A program made the translations under genes and the position numbers. From the NCBI GenBank assembly GCA_002245135.1, contig NGBS01001224.1, positions 1-22,837 of the forward strand: DNA of 22,837 bases, written 5' to 3'. Positions 1 to 11,158 of this stretch are shown piece by piece. The DNA is from Proteromonas lacertae. Taxonomy: Eukaryota; Sar; Bigyra; Opalinata; Proteromonadidae. The notes under the pieces were generated by a model, which did no database searches, was not told the DNA's origin, and saw nothing but the letters and a program-made list of their open reading frames with translations. The first letter of the stretch is position 1. Each line of letters begins with the position of its first letter.

Positions 1-1454
1 TTATCTATTATCTCCCAATTAATTCTATACTTCAATAATCCATCAATATCAGTTGGTAAATTATCAATTAAACTCTTTAATCGTTTAGCTTTCTCTTCCA
101 TTGCACATTTTTCCATCTTTTTAGACCATTTTTCAGCTTCTTTTATTTCTTCTTCAGAATATTTTATCTCTATGAAATTCTGTGTTGGTTATCTGAGTTT
201 ATTTTCTTATTTCTTTCCATTTCATCATCATCATCATCATTCATCATTTCCAATGATATTTTTCAATTTCTCTGTTTCTTTATTAGCTGTATTTAGTAAA
301 GGCAATTCTATTTTTATTTCCACTTTTTTATTTCTATCATAATTTTGATCTGGAGTTGGTGGTTGAATTGGTCTATATATAATAATAATAATTATATATA
401 TATATATACAGTGGTGGTTGTGGCAATGGAGGTTGTTGCTGTTGTTGTTGATTCACTACATTATTAGACTTTCTACCACCTTTATTATAATTATCATTAT
501 TACCCTTAGTTTTATTTCTCTTTTCTTCATTACTACTTTTCCTTCTATTATTATTATTATTATTTGTGGGATTATTTTTACTAATACTATCATCACTATG
601 AGAATGATGATGAGAATGGTGACGTCTATGATGATGATGATGATGATGATGACTTCTACTCCTGCTGCGGCTCCTACTTCTACTACTTCTTCTTCTTCTA
701 CTACTCCTACCATAAGTTAATTCACCTTCTTCAGTTTTATTAATGTATGTATTACCACTACCATCATTTACTTTGTGAACTATATTTCTTCTTTTGCTAA
801 TTTCTTCTTCTATAAACATCTTTAATCGATTATCTTCTAGCCTAGTTTCTTCGTTTAATAAATCATTTTCATTACTTACTACTACACCTTTATGTTGAAG
901 TTGATCTTTGATTTGTTCTTTGTATTGGTTTAGTAGATTATTTACATCACTTACTGGTTTAACTTCTATTTTATGTGAATCATCAATTTCTACTCCATTT
1001 AGTAATCTCATACATCTCCAAACACCTTCGATTTTTTCGAATGTACAGAAACCGAATCCTTTTGTGGCGAATGTACTTTCATTTATATAACGATCCCAAT
1101 CTAATACTCTATCACATTTCTCTAACAGCGAACGAACGAAAGTATCTTCTATGTCATCTGGCATTTTGCCAACCCATACCTTCAATGGCTATTAAATAAT
1201 ATTATATTATACTTATAATACAATTCTGTGAAAGTATTCTTGTGAGATATTCATTGGAGCACTAGCAATCATTTCTTGGTCTATTTAAACATATTAACTA
1301 AATTATATTAAATACTAACCATTGGCATTTGAAGAGGCATCCCCATTGGTGGCTGAAGAGGCATTTGACCAGGCATATTCATCGGTGGAACAACTGGTAC
1401 AGCTCCAGGCATCATTGGCATAACTGGCGGTATTGGAAGAATTGGCGGTTGCAT
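1..1454 (-). CDS. RBM25: RBM25-like splicing factor (RRM, RS/His-rich, start of PWI), 3' end cut by window
   Basis: Read on the minus strand from ATG at 1454-1452. Exons are 1454-1316, 1280-1222, 1188-410 and 372 to the edge; introns 1281-1315, 1189-1221 and 373-409 are all GTAT...TAG. The N-terminus is Pro/Met-rich (MQPPILPIPPVMPMMPG), followed by an RRM starting PLKVWVGKMPDD with the RNP1-like stretch KGFGFCTFEK. Next come an RS/Arg-rich tract with long His runs, Asn-rich and Gln/Pro-rich tracts, and, near the edge, EKAKRLKSLIDNLPTDI then YRINWEIID. That last stretch matches the lead-in to the PWI domain of RBM25. In known organisms RBM25 is a nuclear U1 snRNP-associated splicing regulator. 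The reading frame is not open through about 175-245: one change near the GAT/CAT repeat at 228-245 and an opposite one near 176-182 are needed. A 144-nt intron (180-323) would also restore frame but lacks GTAT...TAG. Family assignment is confident; the exact structure of the last exon is not. Confidence 0.85.
618..660. repeat. ATG/CAT trinucleotide repeat coding for histidines in RBM25
   Basis: A run of ATG units on the plus strand is read as CAT/CAC (His) on the minus strand in the Arg/Ser/His-rich section of the RBM25-like gene. A second, shorter CAT/ATG run lies at about 222-245, where the reading frame is also disturbed. Such runs slip readily in replication and in sequencing. Confidence 0.7.
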
Positions 1455-1572
1455 AGTATATAATGAGAAAAAAAGAAATAAAAGTTAAATGCTAAATAAA
1501 AATAGAGTCGTTGCAAGTTTTTCTGTTTTTTTAAATTTGTGTTGTATGTGTTTGTAAAAGGAGATAAATAAT
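1455..1572. promoter_or_regulatory. Shared upstream region of a divergent gene pair (RBM25-like and coiled-coil gene)
   Basis: Only 118 bp separate the two start codons, so promoter elements for both genes must lie here or inside the genes. It is AT-rich with T- and A-runs. An imperfect dyad, CAAGTTT then AAATTTG, lies at about 1522-1546 (one G-T pair), ending roughly 30 nt before the plus-strand ATG. No TATA box or other known element can be named with confidence. Confidence 0.45.
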
Positions 1573-2543
1573 ATGTCAGAAAACAATGAAGAAGTGGATG
1601 TAATGAATTTTAATACTGCTTTACAAAGAGAAGAAGTAGATAGACTACATTCTCAAATATGTAACCAAATTGAATGTTTACTTTCTAAAAGAACGAATGA
1701 AGACAGAAGTATTGCTGAATTAGAATCAGAGTTAGAAAATGAAAGAATTAAAGTATTTCTAAGCTGAATAATATGTAGCAACAAATCATGGATGCTAGCC
1801 ATCAGAAAAGGGTTATGGAACTTCAAAATGATAATAATATACTTCGAACAGAAAATGAAAAACTAAAACTTGAATTAGAGAAGAATAAGAAAGACATAGA
1901 TTCATTACTGAATGATCTTCAGATGAACAATGACATGCAAATTCAAGAAATCAGCGAATTAAAGAAACAACTGGAAATAAAGAATGATGAAAATCAGAAT
2001 TTAAGGAAAGAAAGAAATGATATAGAAAATCAATTAAAAGAGTTGAAAAAAGAATTCGAGAATTATGAAAATATGAATAGTAATTATAGAACAGATGTAT
2101 ATTAATAAATATAATATATATATATATATATTGTAAAATAGATTGAAAGATTAAAAGCACAAAATAAACTAAAAGATAATAACATAAGAATACTTCAAGA
2201 AAAACTAAACAGTTATAATTATAGATTAAATGATGAAAATTCATTGTTAGAAGATTATAATAGTGTAAAATTATTACTTAAAAAAGAACAAGAAAAATCA
2301 AAAGAAGCTATTGATAAAGCAAAAGAATTGATGATTGAAGTAAATAGATTGAAAGAAAGAATAGAATATCTAGAAAGAAGTTTAAGTGAATTAATGAACA
2401 CAAATGGAATAATGAAAACTATCAGTGAAATTAGAAGAGTTCCAATTAATAAGAAAGATAGATGCGTTGGGTTTGATGCTTTGATTGATAGAATTGATAA
2501 AGTGAGTGAGGCTGTAGATTTGAAAATTAAACATAGGAGATGA
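1573..2543 (+). CDS. Coiled-coil protein, 299 residues, unrecognised
   Basis: Three exons: 1573-1752, 1779-2096 and 2142-2543. The introns at 1753-1778 (26 nt) and 2097-2141 (45 nt) are both GTAT...TAG and phase 0, so every exon is a whole number of codons (60, 106 and 133 plus stop). The start is the first ATG (MSENNEEVDVMNFNTALQRE). Nearly the whole chain is charged, helical and heptad-like (runs of Leu/Ile spaced within Glu/Lys/Asn, for example LRTENEKLKLELEKNKKDI), so a long parallel coiled coil is likely. The C-terminal part, RVPINKKDRCVGFDALIDRI, is less repetitive and may be a short globular cap. No catalytic motif is seen. It could be a cytoskeletal, centrosomal or vesicle-tether protein; none of these can be chosen. 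Intron placement is strong because reading frame and coiled-coil character continue across both junctions. Confidence 0.82.
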
Positions 2544-2713
2544 GAATGGTTTGGTTAGTTATTAATTAATGTAAATTAGTTTCATAATATTGTTAATGTT
2601 GTATATTTTGGTAGAAGATACTATAAATTCATTGCATTAAGTAGATAAACACAATAATTCACATAAAAAATGATTAATTTACAGAGTTAGTACTATTCTT
2701 GTTATGTTATTAC

Positions 2714-3254
2714 TCATTTTTCTGGCATATATTGATTCTGATACTTGTTAATCCATTTATCTATTATTTTCCCTTTTTCCTATTCAGAAATACATATATA
2801 TAAAGTTAAAAATACTTCATTTGTTTTTGATCTCTCAACTTTAGTGGTCAAACTTCTCAGTAGTTCTTTTAACCTTTCTAAATCATCTCTTGTCGATTTG
2901 TATCTTTCATAACATTCAGTTAAAACAACATTTGTGTCTCTAAACATCACCTCATAAGATACAGCATCACTATAGTCATTTGGAGAAGAAGAATTACTAT
3001 ATTCTGAAAAAGATAATGCAGTAACAGACTAAAAATAATAAATCCCTCATTAAACATACTGGATTTTTTAGAGGAATACATCCACTCATTTTAAATTCTT
3101 CTCGTTTCGAATCTGATAGTGAATCATCAAATTTAACTTCTGGTACACATTCAGGTCTATTAACTATTGGTGGTTTTCCTGATGATTTTATTTTTGGCAA
3201 TTTTGGTAATGTATCTTTAGATTCTTCTTTTTTCTCAGATTTCCCTCTATTCAT
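2714..3254 (-). CDS. Small unrecognised protein, 157 residues, with helical C-terminal half
   Basis: Minus strand, three exons: 3254-3060, 3028-2816 and 2779-2714. The introns at 3029-3059 (31 nt) and 2780-2815 (36 nt) are GTAT...TAG and phase 0. The protein starts MNRGKSEKKEESKDTLPK, a Lys/Pro-rich and probably disordered N-terminus, and then passes through a Ser-rich stretch (ALSFSEYSNSSSPNDYSD). The second half is amphipathic helix (YERYKSTRDDLERLKELLRS) and it ends NQYMPEK before TGA. The last 21-residue exon would be missed without the intron rule; reading through the intron gives a stop after a few residues. I do not recognise the family. It is transcribed divergently from the Sfi1-type gene with 117 bp between start codons, so co-expression is possible. 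Confidence 0.72.
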
Positions 3255-3371
3255 AGACTTATTTCACAAAATTTAATATGTGGTTATCGAAACTTATTTT
3301 CACAAACCAGTTTCATTAATTCAAATTTTAAAATCTCTATATTGGCAGTTGCACAGTTTAATAGGCAAATA
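3255..3371. promoter_or_regulatory. Shared upstream region of the second divergent pair, with a dyad
   Basis: This 117-bp spacer separates the minus-strand gene at 3254 from the Sfi1-type gene at 3372. It holds a dyad GAAACT (3289-3294) with AGTTTC (3309-3314), loop 14 nt. It competes with TGGTT (3281-3285) and AACCA (3305-3309), so one or other hairpin could form. The dyad ends 57 nt before the plus-strand ATG, in line with dyads upstream of other genes here. Its long loop makes it weaker evidence than those. Confidence 0.4.
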
Positions 3372-6300
3372 ATGTCTCAACGTGGTGCAGGAAGAAAATC
3401 AATAGAATCTGATAAAGAGAATATGAAGAATGCTCTTAGAAATTGGAGAAAAGCTGCTAATAATCAACATGTGTCTCCATTCAAACCAAATGTGTCTGTA
3501 GAAAAGAAAAAATCATTTATTCAAAGTTCAGAATCAGAGTATATAAATAATCACTATTCTTTAGTAGTACTGATAGTTGTAACGGTAGTACTGGTTCAAA
3601 AACACAAGATTATAGAAGAAAATTACAAGCGAAATCTTATTTATTAGGAGTGAAAACTAATTTAATAAACAAAGATCTTTTAACTAGATCTAAAGAGTTA
3701 TTCAACTATCAATCATCATCCTCTTCAGATACATCTTCATCATTTATAATGTCAAACACAACAGAATTAACAAAATCAAATAAATCAACAAAGTCAACTA
3801 AAATAACAAAACCAATGAAATCACCAAAAACCAACTCAACAAAGAAGGTTTCTTTTACAGATAAAGTAAGATACATACATCCACCATATGTTATACAGAA
3901 TGAAATAGAAAAAAACAAACAAAAAATTCCATATCAATATCAATAAAAGGAAATGATAAAGAGAATTCTATTCCAACATCTCCTTCAAGAAGTACATTAG
4001 AAAAATCAACTACAACTCTAACAAATAGTTTTTCATATAATTCTCAAACTGTGACAAGCCCTTCTCATATTTCAAGTGATACGAGTGATTCAATACAACC
4101 ATCCAAACCAATGACTAAAACTGCCACAACTACTACTAAAATAGAAAATGATAATATGAGATTAACAATAAAATCTCCCAAAGTAAATATTAAAATCAAA
4201 CCTTTACAAGATATTTTAAATGAACAAAAGAATACTAGTTATAAAATAAATAAATCAGAATCATTAGAATCATCAACTTCAACTTCTTCATTTTATACAT
4301 CATTACATCATACACCATCATCTATAATGTGTAATAGCAATATATTCAATCCATTAAACGGTTCATCTCAGTTTATATCAGAAGATAATATCTCAAATCA
4401 GAATCCAAGCTTTTTTAAAAACACTTCATTATATTCCTTTCAAGCTCTTCACAGTTTGAAGTTGAGAGAATCAATTTTACATTATAACCGTTCACTATGT
4501 AGAAAGATATTTTTACACTGGATAAAGTATACTGATAATAGAATAATCAAGAATGAAATTAATGATAAAATCAACAATATAATAGGAATATACAAGAAGA
4601 AGAGGTATTTGAATAAATGGAAAGAATGGAGTGATAATCTGATAAGAAAAAGGAACATTTATAATCAAATAAAGAATAAAAATAGAAGAAATATATTAAA
4701 ACTGATATTTAAGAATTGGAAAATGTATAAAAACAAAGAAATAACAAAGAAAAACAATATTGAAAAAGCAGCGAGATTTAGAAGAATGATAACATTACAA
4801 TATTACTTTTTACAGTGGAAAATATATCACAATAAACAGTTAATTAAGGTAAAGAATATGAATAAAGTGAATAAATATATAAACAAAAAAAATACAATCA
4901 AAATGAAAAGTGTATTTATGAAGTGGAAAATGTATTATTTAAAAAGAATGAAAATCAATGAAATATATATGAAATTATACTACAAGAAAAGGAATTTAGT
5001 AATTAAAAAGTATTACAAACATTGGTCAGATGTATTTGGTGAAAATAAATTCGTTACAAATAAATATGTTGAAATTAAATTGAAAAATTTCTTCAATCAG
5101 TGGAAAGATTATGTTTTTGATAGAAGATTAGATAGATATTACTATGAAAAGAGAATAAGATCATGTTTAAGGTATTGGAAATTGAAAAAAGACAAAATGT
5201 TGAAATTAAATAGATATTACCAAAAGTTCAAGAAAAACAATGATAAGAAAGTAAAAGATCAAATATTCAACTATTGGAATAGAATTAGTAAAATACAAAC
5301 AAATGAAAACAAAAGATTAAAAAGAATAATAAAAGAAAAAAAGAAAAAACTATTGAAAAAAATCTTCAAAGAATGGAAGAGAGTTTCAAAAATAGAGTCG
5401 TTGAAACAAAGACAAATGATAGAATATAAGTTGCATATACAGAAGTTTAAACTAAAGAACATCTTTACAAAATGGAAGAATTATGTAAAGAATAAAAGAA
5501 TCAAAGAAAACAATGAGTTTAAAATAATTAGATTCTATAGTAAAAGCCTAAAGAAAAGATCGTTTTTATCATGGAAAGAAAGATATCAGAAGAATAAAAG
5601 AAGGCGAATAATAATATATATATTAAAATTTATACAAAAAAGGTATTATATGCATCAATGGTATGTTAATATGAAAATGATAAAGAAGGAGAGAAAACAA
5701 ATACAAAAATCATTACAATTTTACTATCAAAATATATTAAATAAATACTTCAACTACTGGAAGTTCAACTCCATTATTAATAAACATTTATTATTGTGCA
5801 ATAAGAAAGCTATTAATTACAATAAATATCGACTATTATCAAAGTATTTTATGAAGTTTAAATTGAATGTAAATGATAAAATTATTGAAAAAGAAAATAA
5901 AAAGATAGCCGTTATATTTAATAACCACTCTATTTTAAAAACATATTTCAAAAGGTATAAGAATATGGTAAAGTATTTGAAATACCAAAAGATTAATTAT
6001 TATAAAGCAATAAAGTTTCACAATGATAATATCCTTCCTCATTATTATCATAAGTGGATTAATTATATATTTTACCGTTACAAAAAAGCTGAAAAGTATA
6101 AGAAGTGTGATAGATATTATAGAAAGAAGTTACTATTAAAAGGAATTCAAAAATTATATAAATATAAAGAAAATAAGATACACATCAAAACAGACTTAAA
6201 TGGAATAAAATGTAGGAATTTAGAGTTGTATAAAATGAATAAATATTTAAAGATATTATATGAATATAAAGAGTTAAAGAAGTATAGAAGACAAGTTAAC

Positions 6301-7860
6301 AATCAAGCAACAATATTCTTTAACTTGAAGTTATTAAAAATGATATTTTGTAGATGGAATACATATATAAATACAATAGTAAAGAACAGAAATGAAATAA
6401 TGAAATTGAACTTTATTCGAAGATGGAAACATAATATAGAGAATAAAAAACAAGAAAATAAAATGATAGAAATATGTAATGAATATTATAATAGAAAATT
6501 AATGAAGAAAATCTTAGATAATTGGAGAAAATATAAAGTATATATAATACAAATAAAAGAAGAAAGAAAGCTAATAGAAAAAGAGAATGAAATGAAAAAT
6601 GTGTTTATTGAATGGTATAAATATGTAAAATATAAAAGAAACAAAGGAGAAATGATAAAAAAAGCAGAAGATTTTCATAAGCACAAATCATTACTAAAAG
6701 CAATAAATAATTTAAGAGATAATTTGGATGTGAAAAAGTTGAATAAAGAGAAGATTGAAGAATCGGGAAAATATTATATTAATAGAAGAATAAGAATGTA
6801 TTTAGATAGATGGAATGAATATAAAGAAAAGAATATTGAAAATAGAAATGAGATAAAACAATTGTTGAAAAGGAGTGAAGAGTATTATAATGAGAGAAAA
6901 ATGAAGTATTATTTGATGGAATTATATAAATATTCAATTGGGAATAGAAAAATAAGACATTTTAGGAAATTAATACTATTTAATAGATGGAAATATACAA
7001 CTAATCACAATATAAAAGAAAAAATAAAAGTCAAGAAAGTGAATCTTCACTATAACAACAATATAAAATATAAATACTTTTCCAAATGGATCAATTATAT
7101 GAAAAACAGAAATATGAAAAGAAAAAGAAATATAAAAATAGATAATTATTATAACAACAAACAAAAGAGGAGAGTAATAAAGGTATTATATAATCAAAAA
7201 GAGATAAACAGAAAGATTCAATTATATAATCAAAAAAGAATATTGAGAATTGGATATTCACAATGGTTAAAGTATCATAATAGAAAGACATATTTAAAGA
7301 ATAAAGAAATAGAATGTTTAAACTATTATAATAACAATCATCAATTACAAATGAGTAAATATTTCAATTTATGGTATAAATATACAGAAAAAAAGATGAA
7401 AATGAAATATTTAGAAAATAGAATTGTGTTGTTAAACAGAAGAAAGAAGATATTATCAAACACGTTTGATCATTGGTTATGTTTAAGAAACTCCAATGTT
7501 AGATTGAAGTATAATGTGTTTATCAAATGGTTTAAAGAATTAGAAGAAAGTAAAAGACAAAAATGTAATGAATTAAAAGCAATAAAGTTCTACAATAAGA
7601 ATCAAATATTGAAATTTATTGAAAAATTAAGCAATAGGATAATCTCAAAGAAACTAATTATAATAAAGACAAAAGAAGCTGAAGAATTTAGAGAAAGATT
7701 TGTTAAGAAAAAGTATTTATATTATTGGAAATATAAAATAATTAATATGTGGTTGGAAAAAAATAATATGGATGAATATGAAGAGTTAAAAATTGAAGAA
7801 GATGATAATAATAGTTTTATATTAAACAAAAGCATTACTAGAATAAAAGTAAAATCTTAA
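3372..7860 (+). CDS. SFI1: Sfi1-type centrin-binding repeat protein, about 1,490 residues
   Basis: Exon 1 is 3372-3538, the intron 3539-3564 is GTAT...TAG (26 nt), and exon 2 runs to TAA at 7858-7860. From about residue 370 to the end the protein is a Lys/Arg/Tyr-rich helix with roughly 25-30 repeats carrying a Trp core, such as IFLHWIKYTDNR, LIFKNWKMYKNK, IFTKWKNYVKN and YLDRWNEYKEKN. This is the Sfi1 repeat, which in yeast and animals binds centrin along a single long helix at spindle-pole bodies and centrioles. The N-terminal third is Ser/Thr/Lys-rich and probably disordered. It has KEN-box-like motifs (KEN at residues 15-17 and again in GNDKENSIP) and KVSF at about residues 150-153, which fits the RVxF docking motif for phosphatase PP1. 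Frame changes once, in the A-rich stretch near 3910-3940, where one base appears to be missing; no GTAT...TAG intron fits there. The repeat family is confident; orthology to SFI1 is likely. Confidence 0.85.
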
Positions 7861-8464
7861 ATAATTATTTCATATTTTATTTCTTTATATCTTCATATCT
7901 CTACACTCATTTCATCTTCGTCATACTAACAATTTCAACAATGTATCAGAATAGCGTATATATCACATCATTTCTAAATTTAAATTATTTTCTACATCTT
8001 TCTAACACCATCAGAATAGTTTAGTTGGAAATAAATTTAAAATCTGTTATTTCTCCCTTATTCCTTCTATAAAATAAATTTATCATCATACTTCGCTAAC
8101 ATTTATTATTATTCATCATAATACATCATTTACACATGATTAATAAAAGAGAGAGCGATATATAATAAAAGGTAAGAAAAGATAATCAGAATTATTCATA
8201 TCTACAATAAACAGTACTTAATTTATAGATTTATACATATGAATTTACAACATTACACACATATGAACATAAAAAAAAATAATGCATTCATAATTAATGC
8301 CATTATAACCTTCATCATTCACATATATTGCACTACAAGTTAAATTTTCATCTTATCTCACTCACATCTACTAGACACATCCAATTTCATCAATAAATAT
8401 TAATTATCATTAGCAGCACATTTATATCACATTTCACTTTCAAAAACACTAACTAACACTAAAA
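7861..8464. other. Long AT-rich intergenic region without a recognisable gene
   Basis: About 600 bp between the Sfi1-type stop and the outer end of the inverted-repeat arm. Both strands are full of stops and I see no GTAT...TAG exon chain. The composition is AT-rich with a CA/TA bias. Just after the stop there is an AT palindrome (AAATAATTATTT). It holds only minor dyads such as GCATT/AATGC near 8283. It may contain the Sfi1 3' untranslated region and distal control sequence, but nothing here can be named. Confidence 0.5.
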
Positions 8465-10757
8465 ATTACTATTCATCATTTATATCATCATATTATATGC
8501 AATATGCATAAATAAATCAGAATTGAGTATTATTGTCTTTATCACACCTTCTGCAATTGAATTAAATCACATTTTAATTTTTGGGTTATTCAAAATTTTG
8601 ATAAAAATCCAATTTCGTTATTTTTGTTTTATATTTACATAAAGATGATAATAAAAGTGAATAAACGCATAAGAGAAGAGGGGTATATTTTATATTTATT
8701 TTTATAATAGATTATGTCGAAAATTGGCCGAAAGTGGTTTTGGTGATATAGAAGTGAAGATTAGAGATAATCGAATAATGTCAATCAAGTCAATTTTAGT
8801 GAATGGAAATGAAACAGTAAAGAAACTGTTGTTAGATGGTGAGTTTGTTGGAGTTTTAGAGTTATATGAAGAAATCGAAGAAATTGGCTATTATGAGATG
8901 GAGAAATACTACAGTGGTGGTGAATTGATAATCAGTAAAGAGAGTGTGTGTGAAGTGTTGATGTTTTGTTTATGTTATTGTGAAAAAGAGATAATAAATG
9001 ATTGTTATGAATTTGTGAAGAATAATATAGATGATGAAGTATTAATGAAATTAATTCATATATGTAATGTATTTGGTGGATGTTTGAGAGAGATAGAAGA
9101 CTTGAAAAATATGGAAATAGAAAAGCGAGGATATAAATATTTATATAAGAATGAATATTTGTTGAGATTAGAAATGAATAATTTGATAGAGATATTAAAT
9201 ATGAGAGATGTGATAATAGTGAATGAGTTATGGTTATTAAATCGCTTATTGGAATGGTATAAATTCCAAAAGAATGAGAAAGATAATGAAGAGATAGAAG
9301 ATGATTTTAAACAATTGATAGAAGAAGATATCGATAGTGAAAAGATAAAAGAGAATGAGATAGAAAAAGAGAATAAAGAAATGTTGAAAGAAATGAAAAT
9401 AGAATTAAAAGAGAATGAATGTAAAAATCATATAGAAATATATTTAATAAAAGATGAGAGAATTCAAAATATAATAATGAATAATTACAATGAAGATAAA
9501 GATGAAGAAGACTTTAATGAAGAAGAAAGAGGAATATTGGATAAAATGGAAGAAGAAGAATTGAATGATGAAATACTGTGTATATTAGAAATGAATAATA
9601 TAAAAATGACCGAAATAGTATTGATGATAATGAAATATAAAAATATGAAAAAGGAAAGTATAAATACTAAAAATATATTTAAATAGAATATTTATCAAAT
9701 ACAGAAAAGAGAAATATAGTGGATAGATTATGTATGGAATATAATGAGAATAAAAGAAATCGAACAATGAAATGTTTATGTTTGATTGTTGATGATAAAA
9801 AGAGTATATCAATAATAGAAGAAATATGTGGAAAAGAGATTCTTTTTAGAATATTGAATGAAGATAATTATTTAAATTCCAAATCTAAAGAAATATTAAT
9901 AGAATATATAAAAGAGAATAAATTGAGTTTCGAAGAAGAAGAAGAAATGATAGAAATAATGAAAGATAAAGAATTATTGGAAGAATTAAAAACAAAAGAA
10001 ATCACATCATTTTCATATCCTCAATCAGAATATTTCTTTATATTAGATGAAGAATTATCAATAATTCCTTTATTTGATGGAAATCGATGTGAATTTTCAA
10101 TCAATCCTTCATTGCCAGATGGAATAATGATAGATAAAGAAAATGGAATAATTCATGGAAAAGTGAATAAAGAAATCGAAAAGAGAGAATATGAAATAAG
10201 TTGTAAGAATATTTTAAATGAAAAGAATTTTAAAATATCATTAGAATTTGTTGATATAAAGTTCACAGAATTAAACAAAAGTGATGGAATATCAATCTCA
10301 AATAATGGAAAATTAATAACAAATATAAATGGTTTTTATAATCATTGTTATTTGAATTTGAAAATGGAAAATGGAGTTTATCATATCAAATATAAATTTC
10401 ATCAAAATGGAAGTTATTATGATGAAATGATGTTAGGATTATCAACTAATAATACATATTCTGGTAATTATATTTTTAATCAACCAACAACATGTAATTA
10501 TTATGCATTTTATGGTAAAAGTCAAGATATTACTTCAAGATGTCATATTGGAAGAGTTGTTACTTCAAATCCAAATTTCAATAATCATGGTGATGGTTCA
10601 ATTTATGAAGTGATTGTTGATATGAATAAAAGAGAATTTTGGATTAGTCATAATAATTCATCTCCTGTATTACTTGTTAAAGATTTACCTTCTCCATTAT
10701 ATCCATATGCTATACTAGTATCATGTGAATCATCAATAGAATTAATATCTCTTTCTT
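8465..10757 (+). repeat. Left arm of a 2.3-kb inverted repeat
   Basis: This arm reappears in reverse complement at about 13893-16195. Matching begins outside the gene, at about 8465 (TACTATTCATCATTTATATC is shared). It runs through the promoter dyad, all three exons and both introns, and fades just before the stop, where the last dozen or so residues differ. The non-coding 180 bp upstream is also closely matched apart from small indels, for example around 8490-8515. The match therefore reflects a DNA-level duplication, not merely a shared protein family. The boundaries are judged by eye and could be off by some tens of bases. Confidence 0.9.
8581..8612 (+). promoter_or_regulatory. Dyad upstream of BTB-SPRY copy 1
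   Basis: The perfect palindrome CAAAATTTTG (8591-8600) lies inside outer pairs TTGG (8581-8584) and CCAA (8609-8612), with most bases between also able to pair. It ends 32 nt before the proposed ATG at 8645 and is retained in copy 2. Its position resembles the dyads before other genes in the window. Such AT-rich palindromes arise easily by chance, so the role is inferred. Confidence 0.4.
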
Positions 10758-10759
10758 AA
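8645..10759 (+). CDS. BTB-BACK-Ig-like-SPRY protein, copy 1 (685 residues)
   Basis: Exons are 8645-8682, 8711-9657 and 9687-10759. Introns 8683-8710 (28 nt) and 9658-9686 (29 nt) are GTAT...TAG. Without them the gene looks like two separate ORFs with no good start; with them it is one frame beginning MIIKVNKRIREEG. Residues about 22-125 fit a BTB fold (GFGDIEVKIRDNRI then YYSGGELIISKESVCEVLM). Residues 125-225 fit a BACK-like helical region ending SELWLL-type NELWLLNRLLEWYKF. An acidic Glu/Asp/Lys-rich helical linker follows. Residues about 460-515 look like a putative Ig-like domain (SINPSLPDGIMIDKENGIIHG), and 516-685 like SPRY (IYEVIVDMNKREFWISHN, then PLYPYAI). BTB-BACK proteins are commonly Cullin-3 ubiquitin-ligase adaptors, with the C-terminal domain choosing the target; that role is inferred here. 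The identical exon layout of copy 2 supports the model. Confidence 0.85.
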
Positions 10760-10985
10760 ATGATTTTTTTAAAATTATTAGATATTATAAAAATGGGTAT
10801 TTATTATAAAATTTATTCATGGTATATCTACTAAAATAATCTTAAATACTAAAATATTTTATATATGCCTTCACATTTGCGCATGCTTTTATGTTGTACA
10901 AAACTTCGTGCTTTCTTATATATGCATATGATTTCATCATCAACCTTTTTGCTATTCATTTTTTTCAATAAAACTATTTTATCTA

Positions 10986-11007
10986 GGCTTGATTCTCTTG
11001 TCAAGCT
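10986..11007 (+). promoter_or_regulatory. GCTTGA/TCAAGC hairpin upstream of methyltransferase
   Basis: GCTTGA (10987-10992) and TCAAGC (11001-11006) are perfect inverse complements around an 8-nt loop, with a possible extra G-T pair outside. The 5' arm and its context (AGGCTTGAT) match the dyad at 16310-16327 and, with one paired change, the one at 18072-18093. It lies 152 nt before the methyltransferase ATG, farther than the others, so a longer leader is possible. Confidence 0.55.
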
Positions 11008-11023
11008 AAAATTTCTTTAACCA

Positions 11024-11045
11024 ATCACTTTCATCAGTTAGTGAT
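11024..11045 (+). promoter_or_regulatory. ATCACT/AGTGAT hairpin
   Basis: ATCACT (11024-11029) pairs perfectly with AGTGAT (11040-11045) around a 10-nt loop. It is the second of three dyads in the methyltransferase upstream region. Function unknown. Confidence 0.35.
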
Positions 11046-11049
11046 ATTT

Positions 11050-11064
11050 TTGCATTTTATGCAA
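11050..11064 (+). promoter_or_regulatory. TTGCAT/ATGCAA hairpin
   Basis: TTGCAT (11050-11055) and ATGCAA (11059-11064) pair around a 3-nt T loop. Third and tightest dyad before the methyltransferase. It could be a protein-binding site or a leader hairpin; its closeness to the second dyad suggests a compound element. Confidence 0.4.
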
Positions 11065-11158
11065 TTAATCGGTAGACCAGAAGATAAATTCTCTCGCTCT
11101 TTCACCAGAACTCGTGTTGCTATTCATTCTATATTAACCTAACATCAAAACCAGAATA

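Larger units (their letters stand above)
10760..11158. other. Intergenic region with three successive hairpins
   Basis: About 400 bp between copy 1 of the BTB-SPRY gene and the methyltransferase. I see no coding exon. The first half is AT-rich and contains the copy 1 3' end. From 10986 to 11064 three separate inverted repeats follow one another (listed individually). The remaining stretch to the ATG (11065-11158) is less AT-rich and pyrimidine-rich on the plus strand, and may be 5' untranslated leader. Confidence 0.55.

Noticed and set aside
180-323. A 144-nt intron in the RBM25 last exon
   Set aside because: It restores frame, but begins GTGG and ends CAG, unlike all other introns here, and the sequence it removes is codon-like.
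418-720. Plus-strand and other minus-frame ORFs over the RBM25 low-complexity tract
   Set aside because: They are repeats (poly-Ile, poly-Met, poly-Ser) arising from the trinucleotide runs of the real gene in other frames.
8714-8747. ATG at 8714 as the start of BTB-SPRY copy 1
   Set aside because: That frame stops after about ten codons; splicing 8683-8710 gives an open frame from ATG 8645, kept in copy 2.
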